Shown: one piece after another, positions 36,348-51,443 of the stretch
Numbering within the stretch: position 1 is the first letter of the stretch
How the letters are laid out: each line of letters begins with the position of its first letter
Origin: Piromyces finnis
Taxonomy: Eukaryota > Neocallimastigomycota > Neocallimastigomycetes > Neocallimastigales > Neocallimastigaceae
Length of the DNA: 64,000 bases
Reading direction: 5' to 3'
NCBI GenBank assembly: GCA_002104945.1
Contig: MCFH01000030.1
Span: forward strand, 310,001 to 374,000
The notes under the pieces: generated by a model
Database searches by the model: none
Told to the model about the DNA's origin: nothing
What the model saw: the letters and a program-made list of their open reading frames with translations, nothing else
Position numbers and translations under genes: made by a program

Positions 36348-37211
36348 TTTAATTTCTTGAAAAAATAAATTATTACTAATAGTATTAAAAAAAAAAAAAA
36401 TAAAAAATAAAAATGGAAAAAATTAAAATTTAAAGATTTAATTCTAACCAATCATTTTATAAAATGAATATAAAATTAAAATTTTTTAATAATTATAATT
36501 TTTGAAGTCTTAACATATAAAATATTAGAGAGTAGTAAAATCTTTAACATACAATATAGTAAATAAAAATATATATAAAACGAAATTGATTTCAAGAATT
36601 TCAAAATCTTTCGAAAGGAAAATGCTATGACAGTCACAAGAAATATTAACTTTACCTATTTGTATTAATTTTTTTTACTATTTATGCTTCTATTATACCC
36701 ACAAAAAGATATTTGTTGCTTTTTTTATTTCTATCTAGAGTATATTTTCTTGTCTTCATTCATTCAACATTGCTTGGTTGTTATTGCCATTGATCTCTAA
36801 TATAATTATTCATTAATGGTCAAAAAAGATATATAATTTAAAGAACCAATTATCAAAATCAAAATTAAGGACCAGTTTAAAATATATTTATATAAATTAT
36901 TATAATATATAACAAATAATTTTTTCATTAATAGATCATACTAATATTAAATCAATATATATATATAAATAAAAACAGCGCCAATTCCACAACTTAAAAA
37001 ATAAATTATTTTTGTTTTTATTATTAATTAAAAAAAATTATTTCCATATTTTTTTTTAATTCATTTTCTTTCTATTATTGTTAAGAATTTTTTTTAGATT
37101 TTATATTTATTTAAAAATTGGTTTTAAATTTAAATTTTATTTGTATAAATTTTTATATTCTATAATAATATTTACATTTAAAAAAAATAACTATAATAAA
37201 TAAGTTTAATT
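36348..37211. other. Intergenic, RIX1-like promoter side
   Basis: About 860 bases without gene. 36590-36830 is less A/T-rich than its surroundings, with no open frame of note; it could hold the promoter of the RIX1-like gene or an unrecognised RNA. The rest is A/T-rich 3' flank of the secreted repeat protein. Confidence 0.5.
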
Positions 37212-38216
37212 TTAATTGATTTCTTCAACATCTTTAGTTATTAATTCTTCTTCAGTTGATACTGGAAGAGCTTTAGTGGATGGGATTGATTTGGTAGTTG
37301 GTAAAGATTCATCTTCAGTTGGAATAGTTTTAGCAGATGGAACTGATTTAGTTGGAACTGATTTAGTAGTTGGTAAAGATTCATCTTCATTTACACTTAT
37401 TGGAGTTGGAATAGTTTTTGATGTTGATGGAAGATCGACATCAGATAAGTCCTTTGGTGGAGCTTGAGCTGATTCTGGTTTAGATGGGTGATTGCCATTA
37501 GATAAATCTTTTGGTGGAGCTGGAATCTTCTTGCTACCATTAATTTCTGGTAAATGGCCATTAAACATTGTATTATTAAATTTTGGGAAACCGCCCTTCA
37601 TACCACCAAACATAGTATTGTTAAACTTTGGGAAACCGCCCTTCATACCACCAAACATAGTATTATTAAACTTTGGGAAACCACCCTTCATACCACCAAA
37701 CATAGTATTGTTAAACTTTGGGAAACCACCCTTCATACCACCAAACATAGTATTGTTAAACTTTGGGAAACCACCCTTCATACCACCAAACATAGTATTG
37801 TTAAACTTTGGGAAACCACCCTTCATACCACCAAACATAGTATTGTTAAACTTTGGGAAACCACCCTTCATGCCTTCATGGTTTGGTAATCCCTTCATAC
37901 CTGGACCAGAAGTTGAATTAAACTCTGGTAATCCTTTCATACCACCATTTTTTCCGAAATCTGGAATATTACCTGGTTTATTTGTTGGAAGTGTTTTTGA
38001 TGAAATTGTTTTGCTTGGCTTTGTTTCATCTAATAAACTTTCAGTTGGAAGTTCAGTTGGAATTGACTTTGGTGGCATAGCAACATCATCATCAATATGT
38101 TTATCAAGAGTATTTATTGGTAATTCTTCTTCTTCATTTAAAATTTGAGGATAGGCTGAAGAATAAACAGCAAAAGCAATAGCAAAAATTAAAGCAAGTA
38201 AATTGGATCTAACCAT
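37212..38216 (-). CDS. Small secreted repeat protein, Gly/Phe/Asn and Ser/Thr/Pro-rich
   Basis: Single exon, 334 residues, no recognised family. The N-terminus 'MVRSNLLALIFAIAFAVYS' is a clear signal peptide. The middle consists of about seven 15-residue units, Phe-Gly-Gly-Met-Lys-Gly-Gly-Phe-Pro-Lys-Phe-Asn-Asn-Thr-Met, each with an Asn-Asn-Thr N-glycosylation sequon. The flanks are rich in Ser, Thr, Pro and Lys with repeated 'KSVPT' and 'AKTIPT'-like motifs, likely O-glycosylated. No transmembrane helix or GPI-like tail is seen, so I infer an extracellular or wall-associated structural protein. Mature protein is basic in the repeats and acidic at both ends. Confidence 0.75.
   Translation of the reverse strand: MVRSNLLALIFAIAFAVYSSAYPQILNEEEELPINTLDKHIDDDVAMPPKSIPTELPTESLLDETKPSKTISSKTLPTNKPGNIPDFGKNGGMKGLPEFNSTSGPGMKGLPNHEGMKGGFPKFNNTMFGGMKGGFPKFNNTMFGGMKGGFPKFNNTMFGGMKGGFPKFNNTMFGGMKGGFPKFNNTMFGGMKGGFPKFNNTMFGGMKGGFPKFNNTMFNGHLPEINGSKKIPAPPKDLSNGNHPSKPESAQAPPKDLSDVDLPSTSKTIPTPISVNEDESLPTTKSVPTKSVPSAKTIPTEDESLPTTKSIPSTKALPVSTEEELITKDVEEIN
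37562..37876 (-). repeat. 45-bp in-frame tandem repeat in the secreted protein gene
   Basis: Seven units of 45 bp, several identical at nucleotide level, differing mainly at CCGCCC/CCACCC and ATTATTAAA/ATTGTTAAA. Period divisible by three keeps the frame. Confidence 0.92.
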
Positions 38217-39828
38217 TTTTGTTAAAATATTATAATTAATAATTTATTATATTTACAATTAATATACAGATTGAATAATTTATTTAATATACAAGTTTTA
38301 TTAATGATAAAAATAAATTACAAAAAAAAAGAAGAAAAGAAAATATTTATATACACAAAAAAAAAAAAAAAAAAAAAGAATTAAGAAAAAAAAATCAATA
38401 CATTATAAGCCAATGATTTTATTTTAATTCTTTTTTTTTATTAAAATCTAAATAGATGTAATTGATAAAATAATTAAATTTAATTTATTTAATTATTAAA
38501 TATAAATAAAGTATTTTTTAATAATTCGATACAATATTAATTTATATTCATTATTATGTATATAAGTTGTAAAATGAAATAATGAACTAGTCAATATTCC
38601 CCAAAAATTAATATTAGTATTATTAATATATTTATATATGAATATATGAAATATTTACTACGATAATTAAAAAAAAAACAATAAAAAAATACATGAAAAG
38701 AAAAATATTAATAAAATAATTATTTTGTTTTCTTTTTGTGCTACACAGAATATGATATTAATGATATTAATTTATTATTTAATTAGATTATTGGCATATC
38801 TTATACTTTTAATAAATTAATTAATTTCAGCAAAATTTCTTCCGCATATTTTATTATCATTTAAATATCATATAAACTCTATAATATATAAAAATTTAAA
38901 AATTAATGTTAAAATATTAATAATATGATTATAAAATACAATTATTGAATTAATCCAATATTAGTTTGTAGAATATTAAATAGAAATTTAAATTTAAAAT
39001 TTATAATATTTATATTAACGGACGATATGAAAAATATTTATAGCATGCCGTTAATATGGAATTCTGGGCTTCTTCTATATAAAGTCATGTATTCATGTGA
39101 TTTTAATGTAAAAAGAATATATATTGTTTTTAAACATATTTTTATGTTTTTATGATTGTTAAAAAGTTAAAGTATCAATTTTATTTTAAAAGAATAATGA
39201 TTAAACATATTAATATCATATTATGATAATTTATATAAAATAAATAAAATAAAATAGTATTTTAACTTATTTTTTCTTCTTTTCTATATTATTTTTCCTT
39301 CTTTAATCAAAAAATTATTCATATTTTGGTAAATTTCAATCTTCCCTTTATCATTCTATTTTTCAAAGAAGTCTTACTTTTATTTGGTACATTCAATTAA
39401 TATTATTACATAACATTTTCCCCTTTATATAGATTAATAATTAATAAATAATAGTAATAGTAGTTTACTAATTAAACTATATATTTATTTTTAATCTTTT
39501 TATATGATGTAATTATTAAAAAAAAAAAATAAAAATCGTTTAATTTATACATAAATCAAATAATTTAAAACATTCTTAATAATATATATATATAAACAAG
39601 AAATTGAAACCAAAAATTAACATAAAAATAAACTTAAATAATTATAAATTATATACATAAATTATATTTTTTATTTATATATTATTAAATTTATAAATAT
39701 ATTTTAATTAGTTAAGATAATACTGTTTTGTATATATTTTCAAATTAGAAAATACTAAACTATGATAATTATTAAATAAAACTTAAATGATAAATGTAAT
39801 ATATAGAGAGATATTATTCTATATTGTA
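38217..39828. other. Intergenic, 1.6 kb, with one inverted repeat
   Basis: A/T-rich. Holds the promoter of the secreted protein (poly(A) run at ~38359-38377) and the 3' flank of the APSES factor. The only feature noted is the perfect 10-bp inverted repeat at 39012-39057, described separately. Confidence 0.55.
39012..39057. repeat. Perfect 10-bp inverted repeat with 26-base loop
   Basis: ATATTAACGG at 39012-39021 pairs with CCGTTAATAT at 39048-39057. The arms contain a CGG/CCG core, rare in this intergenic DNA, and are followed by the less A/T-rich GGAATTCTGGGCTTCTTC. Could be a hairpin in an RNA or a palindromic factor site; function unknown. Confidence 0.5.
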
Positions 39829-42800
39829 TTATTGCTCTTTTAAAATAAGATTATCTGGTATTTCATTATAGTTTGATTTTAATTTTTTCTTTAGTTGCTC
39901 AATTTCATTTCTAAGTGATTCTATAAGTTTTTTATCTTCTAAATTTATATTTAAATAAATAATTAAATATCGAATTATCATCATTATTATTGATTAATAA
40001 CAAAATAGCTAAATTGAAATTTCTAAATATATACCTTTATTTTCCAAACTTGATATATCTTCTTTCTCTTTTTCAGAATTAACTTTTTTTATTTCAATAT
40101 TATCATCTTTTTTATCAATTTCCATTTCATTATCATTATTGTTATTTTCTTTTTTGTATATAACAAAATAATTTTATATAAAAATATTAATTTTCGTATC
40201 AAAAAAAAAAAAAAAAAATAAGTAAATAAATAAATAAATAATAATAACCTTTATTCTCCAATCTATTACTATTAATTTGTAATTTTTCAATTGTCGATCT
40301 TGCTTCAGTTAGTTTCTTTGTTATATCTTTTAATTGTTCCTGAGTTTCTTTTAATTGTTCATCTTTTGTTTTCATTTCTTGAATAAATAATTCATTAAGT
40401 TCATCAACAGCTTTTTTTACAACTATTTTAAATTAAATAAAATATTATTAAAATAAAATTCAATTTTTTTTTAATATATCAATTTCATTGCTATTATTGG
40501 CATAATTATTTTTGAATTTTTACCATATAAAATTTTTGAACTCTTAGATTTTATTGATAATGTTTCATTTGGGTTAGAATAATCTTCTTTTGAATCATTT
40601 ATTTCTTCTCTTATACTTGGATATGTTACTTTTACCTCATTTGCTGAATTCATATATGCTTTTGCTTTTATTTTTAACTTTTCTTGAGAAATATTTGTCT
40701 ATATTTATTTTTATTTTATTTTTTAAATAGATTAATCATTGTTCATGTTGTATTATTTATTAAAAACTATATATAAAATGTAAAAATTTACATTTAAATT
40801 CAAGTTATCATTTAATAAAAGATCTTTTTTCAAAGCTTTAACACCATAAAATAATGGCGATATTCCCGCATTATTCTCAATTTCTGGATTCGCCCCAAAA
40901 TTAATTAATAAATCAATCATTGATTTATTTCCTATTCTTGATAAAATATTTAATGCTGTATCACCATTTTGATCTTTAAAATCAATAATAACATTATATA
41001 TATTTTCACTTTTTTTCATTTTTTCTAATAATACTTTTAAATAGTAATATGCAGCATTAACTCTATCTTTTCTACTTGAAATATATGCAATATGATGTAG
41101 TAATGTTCTACCACGATAATCAACATAAATAATAGTATTTTGTAAAAGAGTTAATAAATCAGCAAACGTCTTATAATCATAATTATGAGTTGAAAGAACT
41201 GCTCTTATCAATGCTGTTTCGCCATATATATTTTTACTTTTGATATCAGCTCCTTTCTCAATAATTAATTTTATTATATTAATTCTTGCAAGTGTTGATG
41301 CCCAATGTAATGCAGTATGACCTTGGTCATCAATTACCATATTTATATCATCAGTAGATAACCTTGAACTTGTTAGAATTTCTGGAATGGCTGTTTGATC
41401 ATCATTCAAAAATATTTCCATTAGTGATGCTCTAACTTTTTCTTTTTTTTCACTAATCATTCCTGGTACTTGATTATACACATCTGTTATATACATATAT
41501 ATTATTTTATTTTATAGTTAATTCCAAATTAATATAAATATTACAAAATATTATATTAATAGTTTAAATTTAATTATTCAATATGATGCTATCAAAATAT
41601 CTTACTCCTAAACTATAAAATATTTTAATATTAATAATTATAATCATATATACGTGAACCTACTTTCTGGAGTTAATGTATAATTTAACGGGTATGTTGT
41701 AGGATTATTTGATATTGGGTATGGATATAAAGTATTATTATTTGAGTATCTTGAGGTTTGATACATATATGAATTCATGTTACTAGGAAATAAACTTTGT
41801 ACCATATTTATAGATGGTTGAGTTGTGTCATATAAGATAGAATTATTGTTATTATTACTATTATTACTTGAATTATTATTTACATCATCACTGATATTAA
41901 TATTGTTATTGTTATTGTTGTTATTATTTAACTTTTGTTTCTTCCGGGATAGCTGAGGGGATGATATTGATGAGTTATATTTATTATCATTAGAGTTTAG
42001 ATTTGAGTTTTTATTGCATGTTCCCTGGGTGTTTCCTGAATTTTTAATATTATTTGGATTATCAGCATCTTAATAATAAAGTAATAATTAATATAATATA
42101 TTTATTAATTTATAAAAAAGATTATATGCATAAATACCAATATTTATCCTCAAATTTGAATTAAGATTTTTTAATTCTGACTTTTTTATGATTACTTTAT
42201 TAATAACTGGAGTAACATTTTCATTATCATCAATTTTATTTGGTTGATTATTAGAATCATTAATATTTGTGATATTACTAGGAGATGTACTTGCACCATT
42301 ATCATTATTGTAGCCAGTATTACTTGATACACTTCCTCGTTTTCTTCTTGAAGCATGAGCTTTCTTATGAACATTATTTGAATTTACATTACTGTTTCTT
42401 GCTATTTGTTCTTTTGGTTGAGTTTTAACTGGGCGAACATTTGCTGGTTCAAAGTCTAATAACGGTTTTATAGAACCATCTACATCATATTCCTTTGCTA
42501 ATGCAACACCCCTTGGAAAAGGAATCCTATAACAAATACATTAATTAATAGAATAAATAATCTTTTTAAATACTCTATCATATATGAATTTATTTTAGTC
42601 TTTTTTTTATGATTAAATTTATATATATAATTCAAATTATTTTTTTTATTTAAAATTATCGATAATACTATGGTTTGAATTAAATTTCATTTATTTTTAT
42701 TTTTATTTTTATCATTATCTTTATTTTTATTTTTATTTTTTACTTTTTAAATAATTTGATTTATACAAAAAAAAAAAAATTAAGTAAAAATATAAATTTC

Positions 42801-43098
42801 ACATAATATTTTAATGATATAAAATTTTGTTAATTTACCATGTTCCTTGGTATTTCCCATAACCCCCTTGAACTTTTTCATGTTCACCATTTAAAACTTC
42901 CTTTTCAAGAATTTTAGTTCTTCTTCCTTTATCAATACCGGCTACTTTTAAAATCTGTGTAGCATTTAAAAATGAGTCAGATCTTCTTCTCATGACTGAA
43001 ACATTACCACACATCATTTCATATACTGGTACACCTGAATATGTACTTGTATATATTGTTGTTGCATTTTTATTTAAAATAGCTTTTCTATTTGTCAT
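39829..43098 (-). CDS. APSES-ankyrin transcription factor (MBP1/SWI4-like, MBF/SBF type)
   Basis: Eight exons on the minus strand: 42839-43098, 42138-42526, 41664-42068, 40792-41483, 40524-40698, 40249-40422, 40035-40148, 39829-39938; about 772 residues. The N-terminal APSES/KilA-N domain (~14-100) has '[14 protein letters not shown]', '[16 protein letters not shown]' with its winged-helix core, and '[16 protein letters not shown]' across the first intron. A long Asn/Ser-rich linker follows (~110-350). Ankyrin repeats at ~370-560 include '[17 protein letters not shown]', '[10 protein letters not shown]', '[11 protein letters not shown]' and '[10 protein letters not shown]'. The C-terminus is coiled coil. 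Domain order equals yeast Mbp1/Swi4, which bind MCB/SCB sites and switch on G1/S genes through Swi6 contacts. One donor (GTTATT, after 40249) is weak; the exon 3 end at 41664 is the least sure. Confidence 0.88.
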
Positions 43099-43810
43099 AT
43101 GGGAATATTTAAATTGTTTTTATAATCAACTTTTATACGATTTTTTTTTAATTTCAAATTCAAAATTCAAAAAATAATTTTTACAAAAAAAAAAAAAAAA
43201 AAAAAAAAAAAGATTATAAAGATATATTATTGCAGAATATTTAATATATTAAGATTTTTAATCTTAATTTTCATTTAATTTTTTTTTCATATTAATCCAT
43301 TTTTTAATTATGATTTTAATTAATTTTAAAAATAATTAAATGTAACATTTTTTTCTATAATATTAAAATTTCAAATAAAGTTTAAATTATTTGAATTCTT
43401 TATTAAAATTAATTAAAATAACATATATTAACTTTTATGGTTAAAATTAAAATTATATAAAAATTTTTACTTTTCATATTTTTAAACTCTTGTAATACTA
43501 TTTTTTATAATTATTGAATATGATGTGAATAGAAAATATATTAACTATATATAAACTAAAACAGTTTTATGTAATATGTTAATAGAAATGCAAAAATATT
43601 AAAATTAAATAATATATTATTTAAAGAATTTTTTAATTATTAAATTTCAATAGATTTAAAAATGATATTATTATTATAATTATTATTAATATTATATTAT
43701 ATTATAAGTAGCTGCTTTTTGATTATATTGATTTCATTATTATAATTATATTATTTTATTTAATATAACATAATTTATTTTTCTCAAAAAATTTTTAAAA
43801 AGTATATAAT
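43099..43810. other. Intergenic between two minus-strand genes
   Basis: Contains the APSES gene promoter next to a ~29-base A run (43183-43211) and A/T-rich DNA up to the stop of the CDKL gene. No other feature seen. Confidence 0.55.
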
Positions 43811-48179
<4,369 letters not shown>

Positions 48180-50480
48180 ATGGGAAGTGAAGTAAGTAAA
48201 GAAACCGAAGAAAATCAAATTAATAATTCCGAGAGTCAGACAACAAAAAAGTCTGGATGGTTTGAAAATATTTTCAAAGGTGATGATGAAAAATCAACTG
48301 AACTAAGTCCTAGTCCTACTGAAACTTCAACTTATATGCAGCCAACATTTGTTCCTGAGACAACAACAACAGTGGCGCAGATAACAATGACTAAGAAAAA
48401 GAAAACGAAAACCGCAACTGCTACTTCAACTCCAACTTCAAATAATGATGATGATGTTGCAAATGAAAATGATGGTTCAGGTAATAATACTTTAAAATAT
48501 TGCGGAATTGGACTTGGTATTGTAGTTGCAATTTTAATAATTATAATTCTAATAAAAAAAATGAAAAGAAGTTCAAATAGTGGAGGGGCTTATGATTATA
48601 ACAGTCAAGAATATCAAACTTTGAACTCTTCCCCAAAACAACAAAGTGGTTCAATGTATACAGGACCTGTTTATAAACCAAATATTGAAAATCAATATTC
48701 TAATCCAGTAAGTATGGGAGTTGCAACAAGTGTAGATACTGCTTCATTACAAAGAAAACAAAAACAAGAAATGGATGCAACAGCTTTGGCATATAATACT
48801 GGTACTTTACCAAATTATAATAGTCCACCAAAACAACCTTCTCCTCAAGCTTTACCACAAACTTCTCCACAAACAATGCCACAAACTCCTATGGCTCAAG
48901 TTTATAATTATAATCAACAAGATTATAATAGTCCACAAGTCTTTACTCAACAAGCTGTAAGTCCAGCAAATTATGATAATATAGGTGGTTATGATCAATA
49001 TAATCAAGGATATCAATATGGTCAACAAAACTATGATAATGTAAATGGATTCAACAACATGAATAATAATCCATATAATATGCAATATAATAATTATAAT
49101 AATGGAATGCCAGTAGATCAAAGTGGCATGAATTCATCGTTATCTATACCAGTTACAGCAACTGGAACTGGAGGTGTTATTGTTAGTGCTACTTATGCAT
49201 CATCTCAAACAACATCTGTTAAAAATGCAGATGGTACTGTATCAGAAACGGTAGATTATTCAACAACCAATACATATGAAGTTGACCGTGATTATGTTGC
49301 AATTTATAGTTATGAACCTGCTATGACAGATGAACTTGCTATAAAGGTCAATGATTGTATACATCTTTTAGAAATGTACAGTGATGGTTGGGGTTATGGT
49401 AAGAATGTAACAACAGGTCAAATAGGTATTTTACCATTAAATCGTTTAAAGATTGATGAAAATGATAAGGATACTAAAGAAGATCCAATAGAAAAATTAA
49501 GAAGTAATAATAAGTCATTTAATGATATATCAAAAAGAACAGTTTCTATGAATAAAAGACCAAAAGAAGCTGAAGAATTCAACGAAAATAAAAATGAAGG
49601 TAAAGACAGAAAAAGAAGAAGTGATGATAGTGATTATGACCGCAGAAAGCGTTATTCTGATGATGAAGATGATTATGATAGAAGAAGAGATAGAGATAGA
49701 AGAAGATATGATGATGAAGATGATTATGAAAGAAGAAGAAATAAAGATAGAGATAGAAGAAGATATGATGATGAAGATGATTACGAAAGAAGAAGAAATA
49801 GAGATAGAAGAAGATATGATGATGATGATGATTATGAAAGAAGAAGAAATAGAGATAAAGATAGAAGAAGATACGATGATGATGATTATGAAAGAAAAAG
49901 AGATAGAGATAGAAGAAGATATGATGATGATGATGATTATGAAAGAAGAAGAGATAGAGATAGAAGAAGATATGATGATAAAAAAGAATATAATGACAAA
50001 GATCGTGAATATGAAAGAAAAAAATCTTACCGTGAAGAAGGGGATAGTGATAAGATGGAAAGAAAAAATTCAGAAAATAAAAAGACATATCGTGAAGAAT
50101 CTGAAGATGAGTCAATTAATAATACTTCTGGTTCTGAAAGAAGAAAACGTTATAATGATGAACAATCCGATTACAAGGAAAAGACTTCCGATAATGAAAG
50201 AAAGAAATCTTATCGCGAAGAACCAAATGAAAGCAACTCTTCAAATTATGAAAGAAAAAAATCTTATCGTGATGAACCAAATGAAAGCAACTCTTCAAAT
50301 TATGAAAGAAAAAAATCTTATCGTGATGAACCAAATGAAAGCAACTTTTCAAACTATGAAAGAAAAAAGTCATACCGTGAGGAACCAAAAGAAAATACTG
50401 AATCGAAATCAAATGATGATAGTAATGGAATTGAAGAATATGTTACAAGAACTTATAGAAAAGCTTCATATGAAAATTAA
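48180..50480 (+). CDS. Single-pass membrane SH3 protein with charged C-terminal repeats
   Basis: Single exon, 766 residues. The start 'MGSEVS' fits an N-myristoylation signal (Gly2, Ser6). A Thr/Ser-rich N-terminal region ends in a transmembrane helix at ~107-126 ('YCGIGLGIVVAILIIIILI') followed by 'KKMKR', which predicts an outside Ser/Thr-rich ectodomain and an inside C-terminus. Then a Pro/Gln/Asn/Tyr-rich linker, an SH3 domain at ~370-425 ('YVAIYSYEPAMTDELAI', 'DGWGYGKNVTTGQIGILP'), and a tail of Arg/Asp/Tyr repeats (~475-620) and of 'ERKKSYRDEPNESNSSNY'-like 18-residue repeats. The TM-linker-SH3 layout recalls yeast Fus1-type proteins; homology is not claimed. The myristoylation signal and an exposed N-terminus conflict, so one of the two predictions is wrong. 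Likely a membrane adaptor for polarity or actin. Confidence 0.75.
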   Translation: MGSEVSKETEENQINNSESQTTKKSGWFENIFKGDDEKSTELSPSPTETSTYMQPTFVPETTTTVAQITMTKKKKTKTATATSTPTSNNDDDVANENDGSGNNTLKYCGIGLGIVVAILIIIILIKKMKRSSNSGGAYDYNSQEYQTLNSSPKQQSGSMYTGPVYKPNIENQYSNPVSMGVATSVDTASLQRKQKQEMDATALAYNTGTLPNYNSPPKQPSPQALPQTSPQTMPQTPMAQVYNYNQQDYNSPQVFTQQAVSPANYDNIGGYDQYNQGYQYGQQNYDNVNGFNNMNNNPYNMQYNNYNNGMPVDQSGMNSSLSIPVTATGTGGVIVSATYASSQTTSVKNADGTVSETVDYSTTNTYEVDRDYVAIYSYEPAMTDELAIKVNDCIHLLEMYSDGWGYGKNVTTGQIGILPLNRLKIDENDKDTKEDPIEKLRSNNKSFNDISKRTVSMNKRPKEAEEFNENKNEGKDRKRRSDDSDYDRRKRYSDDEDDYDRRRDRDRRRYDDEDDYERRRNKDRDRRRYDDEDDYERRRNRDRRRYDDDDDYERRRNRDKDRRRYDDDDYERKRDRDRRRYDDDDDYERRRDRDRRRYDDKKEYNDKDREYERKKSYREEGDSDKMERKNSENKKTYREESEDESINNTSGSERRKRYNDEQSDYKEKTSDNERKKSYREEPNESNSSNYERKKSYRDEPNESNSSNYERKKSYRDEPNESNFSNYERKKSYREEPKENTESKSNDDSNGIEEYVTRTYRKASYEN
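49660..49990 (+). repeat. In-frame Arg/Asp/Tyr repeats in the SH3 protein gene
   Basis: About seven imperfect units of Arg-Asp-Arg-Arg-Arg-Tyr-Asp-Asp-(Glu/Asp)-Asp-Asp-Tyr-Glu-Arg-Arg-Arg, 42-54 bp each. Mixed-charge tracts of this kind favour condensate formation or RNA binding; role here unknown. Mirror frames on both strands stay open. Confidence 0.85.
50195..50385 (+). repeat. 54-bp in-frame repeat, 3-4 units, in the SH3 protein gene
   Basis: Units encode Tyr-Glu-Arg-Lys-Lys-Ser-Tyr-Arg-(Asp/Glu)-Glu-Pro-Asn-Glu-Ser-Asn-Ser-Ser-Asn. Two central units are nearly identical at the nucleotide level. Confidence 0.88.
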
Positions 50481-51177
50481 TATGAAAATTAATATCTTTA
50501 ACTAAATAATATTTTTTATTTTCAATATAAAGAAAGGAAAACCTTTACTTTCTAATAAAAATTTTTATAGATAAATAAATTAAATTTTTAAAGTATAATT
50601 AATTATGATAAATCATAACAATATATATTTTCATTTTTTTAATAAAATTGTTTAAAACATTTGAAATATTTGTATTTTTAAAAATAACTTTAAAAATAAA
50701 ATAAAAAAAATTTAAATTTTTGAAATTCTATGTTGTTATTTCATTTATATATACAATTAGTTTTTATATTTAAGTAGAAATATATTTGTGTTACATATTT
50801 TCTGATACATAGATTTTAATATTACTATTATACAATAGATGATATTTTATTGAGGAAACATATTATTTTTAAAATATTATTTAAAATTTAATTGAAAATC
50901 ATAATAAATTAAAAAATTTAATCAATAATTGAAATTTAAAATTAAACCTATTATATAAATAAATTATAAGATAGAATATAAGAACTTTAAAAAAAAATAA
51001 AAAACAATTTTAAAAGAGAATAATATATTTACTAAAATAAAATTGTTTAATATTTCGTATATCATTAATATGAAATGAATAAAATTGTATAATTATCTCT
51101 TAAATAACTTCTTTTTAATCATAAAATTCACTAAATAAAATAAATTTTGTCAAAAATTTTCCAAGAATAATTTAATT
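50481..51177. other. Intergenic, SH3 protein gene to RIC1
   Basis: About 700 A/T-rich bases holding the 3' end of the SH3 protein gene and the RIC1 promoter. Nothing else recognised. Confidence 0.55.
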
Positions 51178-51411
51178 ATGTATTATTCTACAGGTAGTCC
51201 AAAAATATTTAGCATTTGCAAATCAAATATTGATATTAATTCTTCAGCAAACAATGATGCAAATTTCGAAATAGCTGAACCATCCTCATTGATTCAAATT
51301 AAAAAGAATGAAGACTGTTCCCTTTTTGCAGCAATTAATAAACAGAGTATTTATTTATGGAATGTTAGAGTAAATATTGGAACGAGTAATAAAATTATAA
51401 GGACTTTAAAA

Positions 51412-51443
<32 letters not shown>

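Noticed and set aside
37492-38148. Plus-strand frame with 'LNFGKPPFIPP' repeats
   Set aside because: Antisense shadow of the secreted protein, whose minus-strand frame has a signal peptide and sequons.
49579-50505. Open frames on both strands over the Arg/Asp repeats
   Set aside because: Shadows of the repetitive SH3 protein gene.
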